A DNA stretch of 64,000 nt from Pseudomonas graminis (lineage in GTDB: Bacteria > Pseudomonadota > Gammaproteobacteria > Pseudomonadales > Pseudomonadaceae), in the NCBI RefSeq assembly GCF_001705435.1, contig NZ_MDEN01000062.1, positions 280,533 through 344,532 on the forward strand, given 5' to 3'. A program made the translations under genes and the position numbers. The notes under the pieces are model-generated. The model did not search any database. It was not told the origin of the DNA and saw only the letters and a list, made by a program, of their open reading frames with translations. Positions 27,175-37,325 of this stretch are shown here, in pieces (the stretch's first letter is position 1; the number at the start of each line of letters is the position of its first letter).

Positions 27175-27969
27175 CGCGGGACTGGCCTCCTCGACGGGCC
27201 CAGGGGCAAGCTGTCGCCAGCCGTAGAAGGCGAGGGCAGTGAGCAGCGCACCGATCCACACGATCACCCCGGCCCAGAACGTGTGCGACATGAAATGCCA
27301 GCCTTGCAGGACGCGCGTGGTGCCGTAGATCGCCCCCAGAATCATTGAGGCATACAGGATCGCGCGGGCGTGGCGCCATTGATACCGGCGCGCGACGAAG
27401 TACAGCGCGACCATGGTGAAGCCGCCGGAGGCATGCCCACCCGGCCAGCAGCGACCGGCGCCGGCTTCATGGAACAGGCTGAAATTCTCGAACCACTCCT
27501 TCTTCTCCATCGTCCCGCCGTACAGCGTCGTTTCGACCGGGCAGTAGATGCTGGTGTGGCTTTTGAAGAAGTGGATCATGCCGGTGGTCACGGCGAACGA
27601 GACAACGATGAACAGGAAGTCCCGCCGGTGGCGGGCGGTGAAGCGCAGCAGCGGGGCGATGCGCAACCTCTCCAGCGACCTGATAAGCCGGTCGTGTCGC
27701 CCCGGTTTCAACAGCGGCCAGAGGAATGACAGGAGCGAGCCGATGATCGCGGCTTCCCCCGTGAGGTCGGGAATGATCCGCGGCCAGCGGTGGGTCAGGT
27801 TTTCAAACAGGCGATTGTGGCCAAACGGGAATTCGTGATTCGGGCCATACAGCCAGTTGCTGATGACCTCGTCCAGCGAAGTCAGGTCGAAGACCACGAA
27901 TATCGCCAGGGCAATGGCGATCGGTAAACCCAGGTTCCAGGCATAAAATCGTGATCGTTGGTTTCGCAC
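27127..27969 (-). CDS. PAP2 family phosphatase (membrane)
   Basis: 280-residue integral membrane phosphatase, with about five hydrophobic segments. The phosphatase motifs are variant: KSHTSIYCP in place of K-x6-RP, CWPGGHASGG in place of PSGH, and TRVLQGWHFMSHTFWAG as the third motif with its His. This K-x6-CP form occurs in a bacterial PAP2 subgroup thought to act on lipid or lipid A phosphates at the outer face of the inner membrane. The proximity to ais and arn genes makes a role in envelope phosphate remodelling plausible, by inference only. Its 3' end overlaps the GGDEF-EAL gene by 48 bases. Confidence 0.85.
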   Translation of the reverse strand: MRNQRSRFYAWNLGLPIAIALAIFVVFDLTSLDEVISNWLYGPNHEFPFGHNRLFENLTHRWPRIIPDLTGEAAIIGSLLSFLWPLLKPGRHDRLIRSLERLRIAPLLRFTARHRRDFLFIVVSFAVTTGMIHFFKSHTSIYCPVETTLYGGTMEKKEWFENFSLFHEAGAGRCWPGGHASGGFTMVALYFVARRYQWRHARAILYASMILGAIYGTTRVLQGWHFMSHTFWAGVIVWIGALLTALAFYGWRQLAPGPVEEASPALRKRSVSGPNGVTDL

Positions 27970-28318
27970 GCTGAGTGTCCCGATAAGTGGGGTTCATAAC
28001 TTCGCCGGGAAATAAGTCGGCGCTGACGGAAGTTACGGGTGACCGAGTCAGCTCGCGGTGAAGACGATGTGAAAACGGCGTTGATATATACGGCGTGCTG
28101 AGGGTTTTAATCACAAGATGACGCTGTGGGTATGAAACGTCGTACCCCATGATCGTTTAGTCGCGCGTCTTGTTCTCCTGTTGAAAGTGGTCACGCTTGA
28201 TCATCACTGTATTTTTCACGAGCCCTTAACCAAATAACCATGCATCCCTGTTTACGCTCCTTGCCATTCAATGACGCAGATTTCCATCTGCCATGGACTG
28301 AACAGTCGGAGCAACACG
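27970..28318. other. intergenic region between divergent PAP2 and Ais-type genes
   Basis: AT-richer than the neighbouring genes and presumably carries both promoters. The ribosome site of the downstream gene (GGAG at about 28308) is visible. I found no clear PmrA- or PhoP-type direct repeats, terminator or small gene here. Confidence 0.4.
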
Positions 28319-29014
28319 ATGCGCGAACACGTCAATGTACCGCCCGCACTGGTAGCGGGTAAGTTATTCAACAGCGCCAGTAAATTCCGTGTACTGCTGA
28401 CCGCCTCGGGTATCGTCGTGTCGCTGCTGCTGTTAACGGGGTATACCTGTTGGTCCCGTTCGCCGATTGACCTCGTCAGGGGGCAAAACATGAGCAGGGC
28501 GGGTCTTTACGAGAGCTGGAAGAAAGGCCAAGTGGTGGTGCTGGTGCGCCACGGGGAGCGCTGCGATCGGTCGGATAATGAGTGCCTGGGTCCAAAGGAC
28601 GGCATCACCCGCAACGGCAGCCAAGTGTCTGCCCAGGTGGGACGTTCGCTCAGTCAGCTGGGGTTAGCGCGGACCGATATCCTCGCCAGCCCGTCCACAC
28701 GCACGGCGCAGACCGCCCAATCCCTGTTTGGCCATCCGGTGGCATCCCAGGACTGGTTGGTTGATTGCGAGAACATGAACCTCGGCCGGGTCATGGCGCA
28801 CAAGGCGATCAACCGGAATCTGGTCCTGGTGACCCACAGCGAATGCATCGGTCAGCTGGAAAGTCAGCAGGGTTATCCCAGTGCCGAAACCAGCGAATAC
28901 GACGGGGCGGTATTTATCTCGCTGGACAAGCGCAACAGGCCAGTGATCAGGGGCGTCATCAATCCACAAGACTGGAAGCAACTGGAGAGGGAGGGGGTGA
29001 CTGAAACAACATAA
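28319..29014 (+). CDS. ais: Ais/PmrG-like histidine phosphatase (LPS core heptose phosphate phosphatase type)
   Basis: 231 residues from the ATG at 28319, chosen for GGAG seven bases upstream. An N-terminal signal anchor (VLLTASGIVVSLLLLTGYTCW) puts the enzyme in the periplasm. The phosphoglycerate-mutase-like domain has the phospho-histidine in VLVRHGERCD and the second His in VTHSECIG. In enterobacteria the related Ais protein removes the phosphate of LPS core heptose II and is co-regulated with lipid A Ara4N modification. The arn operon begins its 3' end only 0.6 kb away, in agreement. Symbol given by analogy. Confidence 0.75.
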   Translation: MREHVNVPPALVAGKLFNSASKFRVLLTASGIVVSLLLLTGYTCWSRSPIDLVRGQNMSRAGLYESWKKGQVVVLVRHGERCDRSDNECLGPKDGITRNGSQVSAQVGRSLSQLGLARTDILASPSTRTAQTAQSLFGHPVASQDWLVDCENMNLGRVMAHKAINRNLVLVTHSECIGQLESQQGYPSAETSEYDGAVFISLDKRNRPVIRGVINPQDWKQLEREGVTETT

Positions 29015-29027
29015 GGTATTGAGTGGC

Positions 29028-29321
29028 TTACTTGCACAGTTGATAGCCGACGCCATACACCGTATGAACCAGAGGATAAGCAAAACCGTCATCGACAACT
29101 TTTCTGATTTGATGGACGCGGGTGCCGAGGCCGGTGCTCTTGTCAGTACCTTGTTCGCCCCAGAGCATTTTGGCGATCTCTTCCTTGCTGACAATAGCGG
29201 GACTTCTTAGCATCAGCAGCGCCAGGATTCCGATGTTGGTCGGGTTGAGTTTCAAGTGTTTGTCGGCGCGGAAGGCCCTGTATTTTCCGGTGTCCAGCAC
29301 CAGATCTTCAACAACCAGCAT
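29028..29321 (-). CDS. stand-alone OmpR/PhoB-type winged helix DNA-binding protein
   Basis: 97 residues from the ATG at 29321. The whole protein is one effector domain: LKLNPTNIGILALLMLRSPAIVSKEEI, the recognition region STGLGTRVHQIRKVV, and the wing VHTVYGVGYQL that usually reads HTVRGVGY in response regulators. No receiver domain precedes it; the frame extends upstream to 29375 without homology. It is convergent with the Ais-type gene (14 bases apart) and lies upstream of REP sequences and ugd. It may be a small regulator of these envelope genes or a remnant of a response regulator; the sequence does not decide. Confidence 0.75.
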   Translation of the reverse strand: MLVVEDLVLDTGKYRAFRADKHLKLNPTNIGILALLMLRSPAIVSKEEIAKMLWGEQGTDKSTGLGTRVHQIRKVVDDGFAYPLVHTVYGVGYQLCK

Positions 29322-29427
29322 CGTAATGATTCCACCCTCGCGACAGTGACGGGATAGTAGGGCCGCGATTGTCAAAAATTGGTTTGAGGGGTGTGAAGAA
29401 CTCGTGGGGCTGACGCCGGGCCCTTAT

Positions 29428-29594
29428 TGTGGGACCGGCTGCAGCCGGGAAGGCGTCAGGCGTCACACCGCGAAATTGATGTCGTACACATTGGCCTCTT
29501 CCCGGCTGAAGCCGGTCCTACTAAAAAGCATCGACTGCATCCAGCGGGGCCGGCGCCGATCCCAATTGTGGGACCGGCTTTAGCCGGGAAGGGG
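29428..29594. repeat. cluster of three REP palindromes
   Basis: Three REP units in a 167-base stretch: GTGGGACCGGCTGCAGCCGGGA (29430-29451), the inverse TTCCCGGCTGAAGCCGGTCC (about 29499-29518), and GTGGGACCGGCTTTAGCCGGGA (29569-29590). They sit downstream of ugd's stop and probably mark the 3' end of the arn-ugd transcript. Confidence 0.85.
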
Positions 29595-29601
29595 TCGGCT
29601 G

Positions 29602-30996
29602 CTACACCATCGAACCACCCGCCACACTTTTGTACGGCATCCACTGCTTTTGCGGGATCGGCAGCTCGCAGGATTCCCCGCGCCCGATCGGGAAGTAGTG
29701 AAACCCGCTCTGGGCCAGGCGTTCGGTGTCGTACAGGTTGCGGCCGTCGAAGATCACCGGCGCGGCAAGCCGCTGCTGGATCAACTCGAAATCCGGGGCC
29801 TTGAACTGCTGCCACTCGGTGCAAACGATCAACGCATCGGCATCGTTCAGCGTGGATTCCGGCGTGCCCATCAAAATCAGATCCCTGCGGTGGCCGTAAA
29901 TCCGTTGCGTCTCCTGCATGGCCTCGGGGTCGAACGCGCGGACGGTGGCGCCGGCGTCCCACAACGCTTCCATCAGCACCCGGCTCGGCGCGTCGCGCAT
30001 GTCGTCGGTGTTTGGCTTGAACGCCAAGCCCCATAGCGCGAACGTCTTGCCGCGCAGATCCCCTTCGTAAAAGGCGTTCACCCGCTCGAACAGCTTGTTC
30101 TTCTGCCGCTCGTTGATGGCCTCGACCACCGCTAACAGGTCGTTGGAGCAATGGGCTTCCCGGGCGCTGTGGATCAGCGCGCGAATGTCCTTGCCGAAGC
30201 ACGAGCCGCCGTAACCGCAGCCGGGGTAGATGAAGTCGTAGCCGATCCGCGAATCTGCGCCGATGCCCAGCCGCACTGACTCAACGTCGGCGCCCAGGTG
30301 CTCGGCCAGTTCGGCGATCTGGTTGATGAAGCTGATCTTGGTCGCCAGCATGCAATTGGCCGCGTACTTGGTCAGCTCGGCGCTGCGCAGGTCCATGAAC
30401 ATGATCCGGTCATGGTTGCGGTTGAACGGCGCGTACAGCTCGCGCATGACTTTGCGCACGGCATCGCTGTCGCAGCCGATGACGATGCGGTCCGGGCGCC
30501 GGCAGTCGTTGACCGCCGAACCCTCTTTGAGAAACTCCGGATTGGAGACGATATCGAACTGCAGCAAGCGACCGGCCTGGCGCAGCGCCTTGTCGATATG
30601 ACCGCGCAACGCGTCGCCACTGCCCACCGGCACCGTTGACTTCTCGACGATGATCAGCGGCTCCGACCGGTACGTCGCGATGGCGTCTCCGACGGCGAAA
30701 AAACCCGTCAGGTCTGCCGAGCCGTCATCGCGGGACGGCGTGCCGACGGCGATAAACAGCACCTCGGCGTGCTCGACCGCGCGTTGCGCGTCGGTGGTGA
30801 ACTGCAGGCGTTTGTTCTCCAGGTTCTCGCGCACCAGGCCGGCCAGCCCCGGTTCGAAAATATGCACCTGACCCTGCCGCAACTGCTCGACCTTGGCCTG
30901 GTCGATGTCCATGCAGACCACGTCGTGGCCCACTTCAGCAAGCACGGTGGCTTGCACCAGCCCGACATACCCGCTACCGAAAACGCTGATTCTCAT
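29602..30996 (-). CDS. ugd: UDP-glucose 6-dehydrogenase
   Basis: Oxidises UDP-glucose to UDP-glucuronate with two NAD, the precursor for L-Ara4N. 464 residues. The Rossmann motif [18 protein letters not shown] opens the protein, EKSTVPVGS and [10 protein letters not shown] are conserved, and the catalytic Cys lies in [14 protein letters not shown]. It is the last gene of the arn operon here; its ATG overlaps the arnF stop (30993-30996), so substrate supply and modification enzymes are made together. Ends at REP repeats. Confidence 0.96.
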   Translation of the reverse strand: MRISVFGSGYVGLVQATVLAEVGHDVVCMDIDQAKVEQLRQGQVHIFEPGLAGLVRENLENKRLQFTTDAQRAVEHAEVLFIAVGTPSRDDGSADLTGFFAVGDAIATYRSEPLIIVEKSTVPVGSGDALRGHIDKALRQAGRLLQFDIVSNPEFLKEGSAVNDCRRPDRIVIGCDSDAVRKVMRELYAPFNRNHDRIMFMDLRSAELTKYAANCMLATKISFINQIAELAEHLGADVESVRLGIGADSRIGYDFIYPGCGYGGSCFGKDIRALIHSAREAHCSNDLLAVVEAINERQKNKLFERVNAFYEGDLRGKTFALWGLAFKPNTDDMRDAPSRVLMEALWDAGATVRAFDPEAMQETQRIYGHRRDLILMGTPESTLNDADALIVCTEWQQFKAPDFELIQQRLAAPVIFDGRNLYDTERLAQSGFHYFPIGRGESCELPIPQKQWMPYKSVAGGSMV

Positions 30997-31436
30997 GAAG
31001 AAAAGCCCTGTGGAGGAGTGCTGGAAATGCGCCGAAGGTTGATGGTCAGCACGCCCATCACGATCAGGATGACGCCCAAAGTTTTCGATACCGTGAACGT
31101 CTCATGGAAAAATGGCAGCGCCGCGGCGAGGGCATACACCAGCCCGTAGCTGACGCTGAGCAGGGAATAGGCGCGACTCAGCGGAAGGTCGCGCAGCGCC
31201 AGCAGCCAGGCGAGCATCGACAGCCCATAGGCAATGATCGCGGCGCCGATCACCAGCACGGCGAAAGGGCTCAGTTGTGTCAGCCCGCGCAAACCCGGCC
31301 AGGCATCAGGGGAGGGCAGACGGCTCATGCCCCAGCGCATGCCCAGCTGCGCCGAACTCACCAGCGCCACGCTGCCCATCGCCCACGCGGTCGCCCCGCG
31401 CTGCCTGCCCGATTGGCAAAGACTTGACCGGCTCAT
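30993..31436 (-). CDS. arnF: 4-amino-4-deoxy-L-arabinose-phosphoundecaprenol flippase subunit ArnF
   Basis: 147-residue small EamA/SMR-type membrane protein with four hydrophobic segments ([73 protein letters not shown]). With ArnE it is thought to flip undecaprenyl-phosphate-Ara4N to the periplasmic face. The start at 31436 overlaps the arnE stop by four bases (ATGA), as does its stop with ugd. Confidence 0.9.
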   Translation of the reverse strand: MSRSSLCQSGRQRGATAWAMGSVALVSSAQLGMRWGMSRLPSPDAWPGLRGLTQLSPFAVLVIGAAIIAYGLSMLAWLLALRDLPLSRAYSLLSVSYGLVYALAAALPFFHETFTVSKTLGVILIVMGVLTINLRRISSTPPQGFSS

Positions 31437-31777
31437 GCCTGACGCCCCAGCAGCACGACGCCCGCCAGAATCAACGCGACGCCCAACCAGTGCACGGCGT
31501 CGATGGATTCCTTGAAAACGAACCGGCTGGCGAGGGTGATCAGCACCACATTCAGCCCCAGCATCGGGTAAGCGATGCCGACTTCCAGGCGTTGCAACAC
31601 CAGCAGCCAGCCGACGAGGCCCAGTCCCAGACAGCCCACGGCCAGCCACAACCAGAACGAGCGCGCGGCCGCGAGCACGCCGGGGAACGTGCCGCCCCAG
31701 CGCTCCACCGCGCACTTCTGCGCGACCTGGCCCAGGCAGGTCAGCCCGCAGGTGCCCAACAACAGCAGCCAGGTCAT
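31433..31777 (-). CDS. arnE: 4-amino-4-deoxy-L-arabinose-phosphoundecaprenol flippase subunit ArnE
   Basis: 114 residues with four predicted membrane helices, typical of the family ([20 protein letters not shown] at the start, then W-rich [32 protein letters not shown], and [14 protein letters not shown]). Acts with ArnF in the inner membrane. ATGA overlaps with both arnT and arnF show tight translational coupling. Confidence 0.9.
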   Translation of the reverse strand: MTWLLLLGTCGLTCLGQVAQKCAVERWGGTFPGVLAAARSFWLWLAVGCLGLGLVGWLLVLQRLEVGIAYPMLGLNVVLITLASRFVFKESIDAVHWLGVALILAGVVLLGRQA

Positions 31778-33426
31778 GGCGCTGACTTCCCGTAAATGAG
31801 GATGATCAGATTGCCTTCGTCATAGCGCTCGGCGTCCTTGGGCAGCAACTCAAGCTCGCGCAGCTCCTCGTCACTTCTGCCACGCATGACCACCCCGACC
31901 TGACCCTCGCGGCGGGCTTGGGTCATCCACTCATCAATCCCCTTAAGGGGGACTTCGCGCCCTGTGACGTCGGGATAGCCCAGCCCGTAATCCAGTTCGT
32001 TCCAGGTGTTGAAAAACGACACGTCGGTTCTGTTAAGCCGCCACGCCAGTGCTGATGCAGCGCCCAGGTCGTTGCTCAATAAGTGCGTGCTCGCTGCCAG
32101 TTGCGCTTGATGGGCAAGCACAAACTGGTCAGGCGTCTTGTTATGCACCACGTCATAGGGAAGGGCCGCGGGCAACAACGCCACCAGCAGCCAGCTGCCC
32201 AGCGCCGGTGCGGCCCAATACTTCATCGGGCGCAGGCCTTGCAGCGCATTGCTCGCGCACCAGCCGATCAACACGATGATCGCCAGCAGCAGGTTCAGCG
32301 GTTCGTGGACGTACACCGGCTGTTGGAGTTGCAGCCAGAGCAGCACGCCCAACCCGATCAAGCCGGCGGCCCCATTCAGCCAGCCGTTGACGCGCAACGC
32401 GGTGAGTTGACCTTGCTTGAGGCGTTCGATCAGCCCATCCGCCATCAACAGCGCCACCGGCAGCAGGCACGGCAGAATGTACGTCGGCAGCTTGCCGTTG
32501 CTGACGCTGAGAAACGCCAGCGGCACCAGCAGCCACAGCAGCAGAAAGCCGATGTCGGGTCGACGCCTGCGCTGCCAGGCCTGGCGGAACGTGACCGGCA
32601 GCAACGCAGCCCACGGCAGGCACGACACCACCAGCAGTGGCAGGTAAAACCACCAGGGTTCGGCGTGCTGGGCATCGGCTCCGGCAAAGCGTCGCACATG
32701 CTCATGCCAGAAGAAGAATCGCCAGAAGTCCGGTTCCTCAACATGCACCGAGAGCACCCACGGCAGGCTCACGACGATGGCGATCAACACCGCCAGCGGC
32801 CCATAGCGAAGCAGCTCGCCGAGGCGCCGCTGCCAGAGCATGTAGGGCAGGGTGATCATCACCGGCAGCGCCCAGGCCAGAAAACCTTTGGTCATGAAGC
32901 CGATGCCGCAGGCCAGACCGATCAACGTCCAGGCGCCGAGTCGCGCACGCCCGCTGCGGTGAACGGCGCACCAGAACCCGACCAGCGTCAGGTTGGACCA
33001 CAGGGTGAACTGAGGATCGAGGTTGGCATAACCAGCTTGCCCGGCAATAAAGGCGAAACTCATGAACAGCAGCGCACTGGCGAAACTCTTGCGCGGGTCG
33101 TTCCACATCCGCGCGGCGAGCCAGTAAGCAAGCACCACGCTCAGGCCACTGCTCAGCGCTGACACGATGCGCACGCCAAACAGGTTTTCTCCAAAGATGG
33201 CCTGGCCGACGGCAATCAGCCAATAGCCCGCAGCGGGTTTCTCGAAATACCGCAGGCCCATGAAATGCGGCGCGGCCCAGTGACCGCTGTGCAGCATTTC
33301 CTGGCTGATCTGGGCGTAGCGGGTCTCATCGGGAATCCACAAGCCGTGGGACCCCAGCGGCAGCAGATAGAACGCGGCGAAGGCCAGCACCAGCAGGGCG
33401 ATGTTGCGATGTTCGGCTTTGATCAT
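31774..33426 (-). CDS. arnT: lipid A 4-amino-4-deoxy-L-arabinose transferase ArnT
   Basis: 550-residue GT-C glycosyltransferase of the inner membrane that moves L-Ara4N from undecaprenyl phosphate onto lipid A phosphates in the periplasm, lowering binding of cationic peptides and polymyxin. The first periplasmic loop has the acidic [14 protein letters not shown] motif, followed by [10 protein letters not shown]; about 12 hydrophobic segments occupy residues 1-420 and a soluble periplasmic domain closes the protein. Length is normal. ATGA overlaps at both ends. Confidence 0.95.
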   Translation of the reverse strand: MIKAEHRNIALLVLAFAAFYLLPLGSHGLWIPDETRYAQISQEMLHSGHWAAPHFMGLRYFEKPAAGYWLIAVGQAIFGENLFGVRIVSALSSGLSVVLAYWLAARMWNDPRKSFASALLFMSFAFIAGQAGYANLDPQFTLWSNLTLVGFWCAVHRSGRARLGAWTLIGLACGIGFMTKGFLAWALPVMITLPYMLWQRRLGELLRYGPLAVLIAIVVSLPWVLSVHVEEPDFWRFFFWHEHVRRFAGADAQHAEPWWFYLPLLVVSCLPWAALLPVTFRQAWQRRRRPDIGFLLLWLLVPLAFLSVSNGKLPTYILPCLLPVALLMADGLIERLKQGQLTALRVNGWLNGAAGLIGLGVLLWLQLQQPVYVHEPLNLLLAIIVLIGWCASNALQGLRPMKYWAAPALGSWLLVALLPAALPYDVVHNKTPDQFVLAHQAQLAASTHLLSNDLGAASALAWRLNRTDVSFFNTWNELDYGLGYPDVTGREVPLKGIDEWMTQARREGQVGVVMRGRSDEELRELELLPKDAERYDEGNLIILIYGKSAP

Positions 33427-34304
33427 CGCTGCACCCCCAGCCAGCCTTCGCGACCGCGCAACGCCCCGCGGACCAATTGGCCCGCGGGCAAGTGATCCAG
33501 TCTGTCCGGCAACAGCGCGCCAAGGGGCTGAAAGTCGACGCCATGGTTTTTCGCCTCGCTCAACAGCGCGCGAAAAGCCGGGGCCATGACGATGCCTTCG
33601 ACCTCGGCGTGGACGGTGTAGACGTTCAGCTTCCAGGCCGCAAACCGCCCGAGGATGTCGTCGTTGAAGGCCTGGGCATCGAGCTGTGGCGAAATCAATT
33701 CGTCGTAAGTCGGCAGGTCCACCGGAATCTGCGGTGTGCCCGGCGCGCCATCGGCCAGAAGCGGACGGAATATCGAGGTGCCCCGACAGTCGCTGTTGTA
33801 GCGAAAACCGAATGCCTCTTTCGCCTGCACCACCCGCTCATTGGCACGCCAGCCGGCGGCGGCGGAGCAGGTCACCGGGTGGCCGAGAATATCGCTGAGA
33901 ACGTCAACGCCGCGCTGTATCTGATCGGCCAGCTCGGCCTCGCTCCAGCGCCCGGCATTGGCCTGCCAGCCGTGGTGATCCCAGGCGTGCAAGCCCACTT
34001 CATGACCGGCCTCCTGAGCGCGGCGCATCAGCGGCCCGAGATCGCGACCGATGGGTTTGCCGGGCCACGCGGTGCCCGCCAGCAGAATGTCCCAGCCGTA
34101 CAGACTGGCCGCCCGGGAGCGCAGCATTTTCCAGAGGAACTGTGGCCGCGCGAGACGCCACAGATGGCGCCCCATGTTGTCCGGGCCGACGCTGAAGAAA
34201 AACGTCGCCTTGACCTGCGCTTCGTCGAGCAGGTCCAGCAGTCGCGGCACGCCGTCGCGGGTGCCGCGCCAGGTGTCGACGTCGATGCGCAGACCGGCCT
34301 TCAT
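33423..34304 (-). CDS. arnD: 4-deoxy-4-formamido-L-arabinose-phosphoundecaprenol deformylase ArnD
   Basis: 293-residue polysaccharide-deacetylase-fold protein. [21 protein letters not shown] carries the metal-binding Asp pair; [14 protein letters not shown] carries the metal-binding histidines. It removes the formyl group after ArnC transfers the sugar to the lipid carrier, making the pathway irreversible. Starts one base inside the stop codon of the upstream arnA half and overlaps arnT. Confidence 0.93.
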   Translation of the reverse strand: MKAGLRIDVDTWRGTRDGVPRLLDLLDEAQVKATFFFSVGPDNMGRHLWRLARPQFLWKMLRSRAASLYGWDILLAGTAWPGKPIGRDLGPLMRRAQEAGHEVGLHAWDHHGWQANAGRWSEAELADQIQRGVDVLSDILGHPVTCSAAAGWRANERVVQAKEAFGFRYNSDCRGTSIFRPLLADGAPGTPQIPVDLPTYDELISPQLDAQAFNDDILGRFAAWKLNVYTVHAEVEGIVMAPAFRALLSEAKNHGVDFQPLGALLPDRLDHLPAGQLVRGALRGREGWLGVQR

Positions 34305-35608
34305 CAGCTGCGTGCGCCGGTGCTGACAGTCGGTTCGGCCTTCTCGGCCATGGCTTCCCGGAGGAAGAAGTCCAGGGTCTTGCCGATGGTTTCGCTCAGC
34401 TCGATGGTCGGTGTCCAGGCGATCAGCCGCTGGGCGTTGTCGATGCTCGGCTTGCGGTGGCTGACGTCCTGATAGCCCTTGCCGTAGAACGACTGGCTCT
34501 CGACCTCACGGAAACCGGCAAACGGCGGGAAGTTGTCGCGCAGCGGATGGGCCTCGAACTGACGCAGCAACTCGGCGCCCAGCTGACGAATGCTGGCTTC
34601 GTTGTCGGGGTTGCCGATGTTGATGATCTGGCCGTTGCAGAGCCCGCCCTTGTTTTCGATGATCCGCGCCAGGGCTTCGATGCCGTCGACCACGTCGGTG
34701 AAGCAGCGCTTTTGCGCGCCGCCGTCCACCAGCCGGATCGGCGTGCCCTCGACCAGGTGCAGAATCAGCTGGGTAATGGCCCGTGAGCTGCCGATGCGCG
34801 CGGAGTCCAGGCGATCCAGCCGTGGCCCCATCCAGTTGAACGGGCGAAACAGGGTGAACTGCAAACCTTTCTGCCCGTAGGCCCAGATCACCCTGTCGAG
34901 CAACTGCTTGGACACCGAGTAGATCCAGCGCTGCTTGTTGATCGGGCCGACCACCAGATTCGAGGTGTCCTCGTCAAAGCTGGCGTCCTGGCACATGCCA
35001 TACACCTCCGAGGTCGACGGGAAGATCACGCGCTTGTTGTACTTGACGCAGTAGCGGACGATTTTCAGGTTCTCTTCGAAGTCCAGCTCGAACACCCGCA
35101 GCGGGTTGCGCGTGTATTCGATGGGCGTGGCGATGGCCACCAGCGGCAGCACCACGTCGCACTTCTTGATGTGGTACTCGATCCACTCGGAGTGGATGCT
35201 GATGTCGCCTTCGATGAAGTGGAAATTCGGCCTGGTCCGCAGGCGTTCGATGGCGTCCGAGCCGATGTCCATGCCATAGATTTCATAGCGGTCGTCTTGC
35301 AGCAAACGTTCGGACAAGTGATTGCCGATGAAGCCGTTGACCCCCAGGATCAGCACGCGGGTGCGTCGGACCGGGCGGCGCGGGTCCATGCCCTGCAAGC
35401 GCGAGCCCTCCACCAGACCGAACTCACGGGCCAGTTGCGCGCCGCTCAGGTACAGGCCGTTGTCGCCACGCTGGCCGGCGCTGATCACCAGCGAGCCTTC
35501 GCCGCAGGCAATGCGCAACGGCTCGCAACCGAGCACCGTGCCGGGGGCTTCGCCGGTATAGCCGGTCTCTGCGCGGGCGACCCAGACAATCAGTTTGTGC
35601 TCACCCAC
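34304..35608 (-). CDS. arnA: ArnA, C-terminal dehydrogenase/decarboxylase half (split gene)
   Basis: This 434-residue frame holds the end of the formyltransferase domain and the whole UDP-glucuronate oxidative decarboxylase domain. Seen: [13 protein letters not shown] (NAD-binding), PSTSEVYGM with the Ser-Glu pair, and [13 protein letters not shown] with the Tyr-Lys pair, so the active site looks intact. Normally it is joined to the formyltransferase in one ~660-residue ArnA. Here the N-terminal frame and this one overlap at 35590-35608 and are out of phase; a single extra G near 35619-35621 would give [17 protein letters not shown], the family sequence. The GTG at 35608 could restart translation. 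Decarboxylation may thus survive, but as a separate polypeptide. Confidence 0.9.
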   Translation of the reverse strand: MGEHKLIVWVARAETGYTGEAPGTVLGCEPLRIACGEGSLVISAGQRGDNGLYLSGAQLAREFGLVEGSRLQGMDPRRPVRRTRVLILGVNGFIGNHLSERLLQDDRYEIYGMDIGSDAIERLRTRPNFHFIEGDISIHSEWIEYHIKKCDVVLPLVAIATPIEYTRNPLRVFELDFEENLKIVRYCVKYNKRVIFPSTSEVYGMCQDASFDEDTSNLVVGPINKQRWIYSVSKQLLDRVIWAYGQKGLQFTLFRPFNWMGPRLDRLDSARIGSSRAITQLILHLVEGTPIRLVDGGAQKRCFTDVVDGIEALARIIENKGGLCNGQIINIGNPDNEASIRQLGAELLRQFEAHPLRDNFPPFAGFREVESQSFYGKGYQDVSHRKPSIDNAQRLIAWTPTIELSETIGKTLDFFLREAMAEKAEPTVSTGARS

Positions 35609-36315
35609 CGGGCAGAACGCGCCGGGTAGGGCTGAGTCACCGCGCGGACCAGATTGCCCAGCCGGGTGGCCGGCAGGGACCAGTCGATCAGACCGTCGGC
35701 AGCGCTGCGCCGGCCGTAACAGGTGGCGGCGGATTCATCCTGGGGTGTGCCCGGCAACCGGCCCTGGGCGAGCAATGGCAGGGTGTCCGAGAGCAGGTCT
35801 GCGGCGGTTTCACGTAACTTGCCGTGCAGGGTCAGGGCCGTTTCAGTCGGACTGATCGAGATCCGCTGCTGGGCGACGATAGGGCCTGCGTCGGCGCGTT
35901 TGACCATCTGGTGCAAGGTCACGCCGGTTTCGCTTTCGCCGTTCACCAGCACCCAGTTGGCCGGCGCCCGGCCACGGTATTTGGGCAGCAGTGAGCCGTG
36001 CAGGTTGAACGCGCCTTCTTTCGCGCAGGCCAGTAACGGTTCGCCGAGCAGCTGGCGGTAGTAGAAGGAGAAGATGAAATCGGGTTCGAGCCGGGCGATG
36101 CGCTCAACCCACAGCGGGTGATTGGGGTCTTCCGGCGCGTACACGGCGATCCCGTGCAGCGCGCACAGCTGCGCCACCGAGCCGAAGAAGGTGGTTTCCT
36201 TGGGGTCATCGGCGTGGGTGAACACCGCTGCGATGTCATACCCGGCGGCGAGCAGGGCCTGCAGGCCAACGCAGCCAATATCGTGGTAAGCAAAAACAAC
36301 CGCTTTCTTGTTCAT
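35590..36315 (-). CDS. arnA: ArnA, N-terminal formyltransferase half (split gene)
   Basis: 241-residue frame containing the UDP-Ara4N formyltransferase domain. The catalytic Asn-His pair is in [15 protein letters not shown] and the Asp in [12 protein letters not shown]. It uses 10-formyl-tetrahydrofolate to formylate UDP-L-Ara4N, making it the substrate for ArnC. After RAVTQPYP the frame runs into [10 protein letters not shown] and stops, where intact ArnA continues with G-A-F and the linker to the dehydrogenase. The start overlaps the arnC stop (ATGA, 36312-36315). Loss of the fused domain would also lose the usual hexamer. Real mutation or sequence error cannot be told apart here. Confidence 0.9.
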   Translation of the reverse strand: MNKKAVVFAYHDIGCVGLQALLAAGYDIAAVFTHADDPKETTFFGSVAQLCALHGIAVYAPEDPNHPLWVERIARLEPDFIFSFYYRQLLGEPLLACAKEGAFNLHGSLLPKYRGRAPANWVLVNGESETGVTLHQMVKRADAGPIVAQQRISISPTETALTLHGKLRETAADLLSDTLPLLAQGRLPGTPQDESAATCYGRRSAADGLIDWSLPATRLGNLVRAVTQPYPARSARWVSTN

Positions 36316-37325
36316 GGTGCGACCTTGTGGGCATCAGCAGAGGGGGAGGAGTTGACCGGGTAGGCGCTGGAAACAGCGGTGCGGCGCACGACCTTTTCAA
36401 TGAAGAAACGCGGCCGTGCGCGCACGTCGCTGTACATGCGCCCGAGGTATTCACCGAGCAGGCCCATGCCGATGAACTGCCCGCCGGTGAACACGAACAG
36501 CACCGCAAACAGGACAAAGGTGCCGTGCCCGGCCCAGGGCGCGCCGAAGATCAGCCGCAGGACCACCAGCGCCAGGGCGAACAGCACGCCCAGCAGCGCC
36601 ATGCCAAAACCCACGATGCTCAGCAGCCGCAGGGGCGTGGTGGTCATGCAGGTGATGAGGTCGAACATCAAGTTGATCAGGCGCATGGGGCTGTATTTGG
36701 AATCGCCGTGCTCGCGCTCGGCATGCTCGACCAGAATTTCTGTGGTGTGCCGGGCGAAGCTGTTGGCCAGAATCGGGATGAAGGTGCTGCGCTCCCGGCA
36801 GGCGAGCATGGCGTCGACGATGCTGCGCCGGTACGCGCGGAGCATGCAGCCGTAGTCGTTCATCGCCACGCCAGTGGAGCGCTGCACGGCCAGATTGATC
36901 AGCTTCGACGGCCAGCGCCGCCAGGCGGAATCCTGCCGATGGTTGCGCACCGTGCCGACCACGTCGTAACCCTGTTCGGCGAGGCGCACCAGGCGCGGAA
37001 TCTCTTCCGGCGGGTTCTGCAGGTCAGCGTCCAGGGTGATGACCACGTCGCCCTTGCACTGCTCGAAGCCGGCCATGATCGCCGCGTGCTGGCCGTAATT
37101 GCGGTTGAGAATGACCGCCACGACGGGGCTGCCTGGTCGCTCGGCGGCCTGTTGAAGCAGCTCGGCCGAGGCGTCGCGGCTGCCGTCGTCCACCAGCACG
37201 ATTTCAAAAGCGTGACCTATCAGGGCGCAGGCGGCCTCGGTGCGGCGCAGTAATTCGGGCAGGCTTCGTTCCTCGTTGTAGACCGGGATGACGATGGACA
37301 CATAGCGGACGGGATAGGCTTTCAA
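36312..37325 (-). CDS. arnC: undecaprenyl-phosphate 4-deoxy-4-formamido-L-arabinose transferase ArnC
   Basis: 337-residue GT2 glycosyltransferase that loads Ara4FN onto undecaprenyl phosphate at the cytoplasmic face. [18 protein letters not shown], the metal/UDP motif [10 protein letters not shown], and [15 protein letters not shown] are all present, followed by two C-terminal membrane helices (~235-300). Overlaps arnB by four bases and arnA by four bases. Confidence 0.95.
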   Translation of the reverse strand: MKAYPVRYVSIVIPVYNEERSLPELLRRTEAACALIGHAFEIVLVDDGSRDASAELLQQAAERPGSPVVAVILNRNYGQHAAIMAGFEQCKGDVVITLDADLQNPPEEIPRLVRLAEQGYDVVGTVRNHRQDSAWRRWPSKLINLAVQRSTGVAMNDYGCMLRAYRRSIVDAMLACRERSTFIPILANSFARHTTEILVEHAEREHGDSKYSPMRLINLMFDLITCMTTTPLRLLSIVGFGMALLGVLFALALVVLRLIFGAPWAGHGTFVLFAVLFVFTGGQFIGMGLLGEYLGRMYSDVRARPRFFIEKVVRRTAVSSAYPVNSSPSADAHKVAP

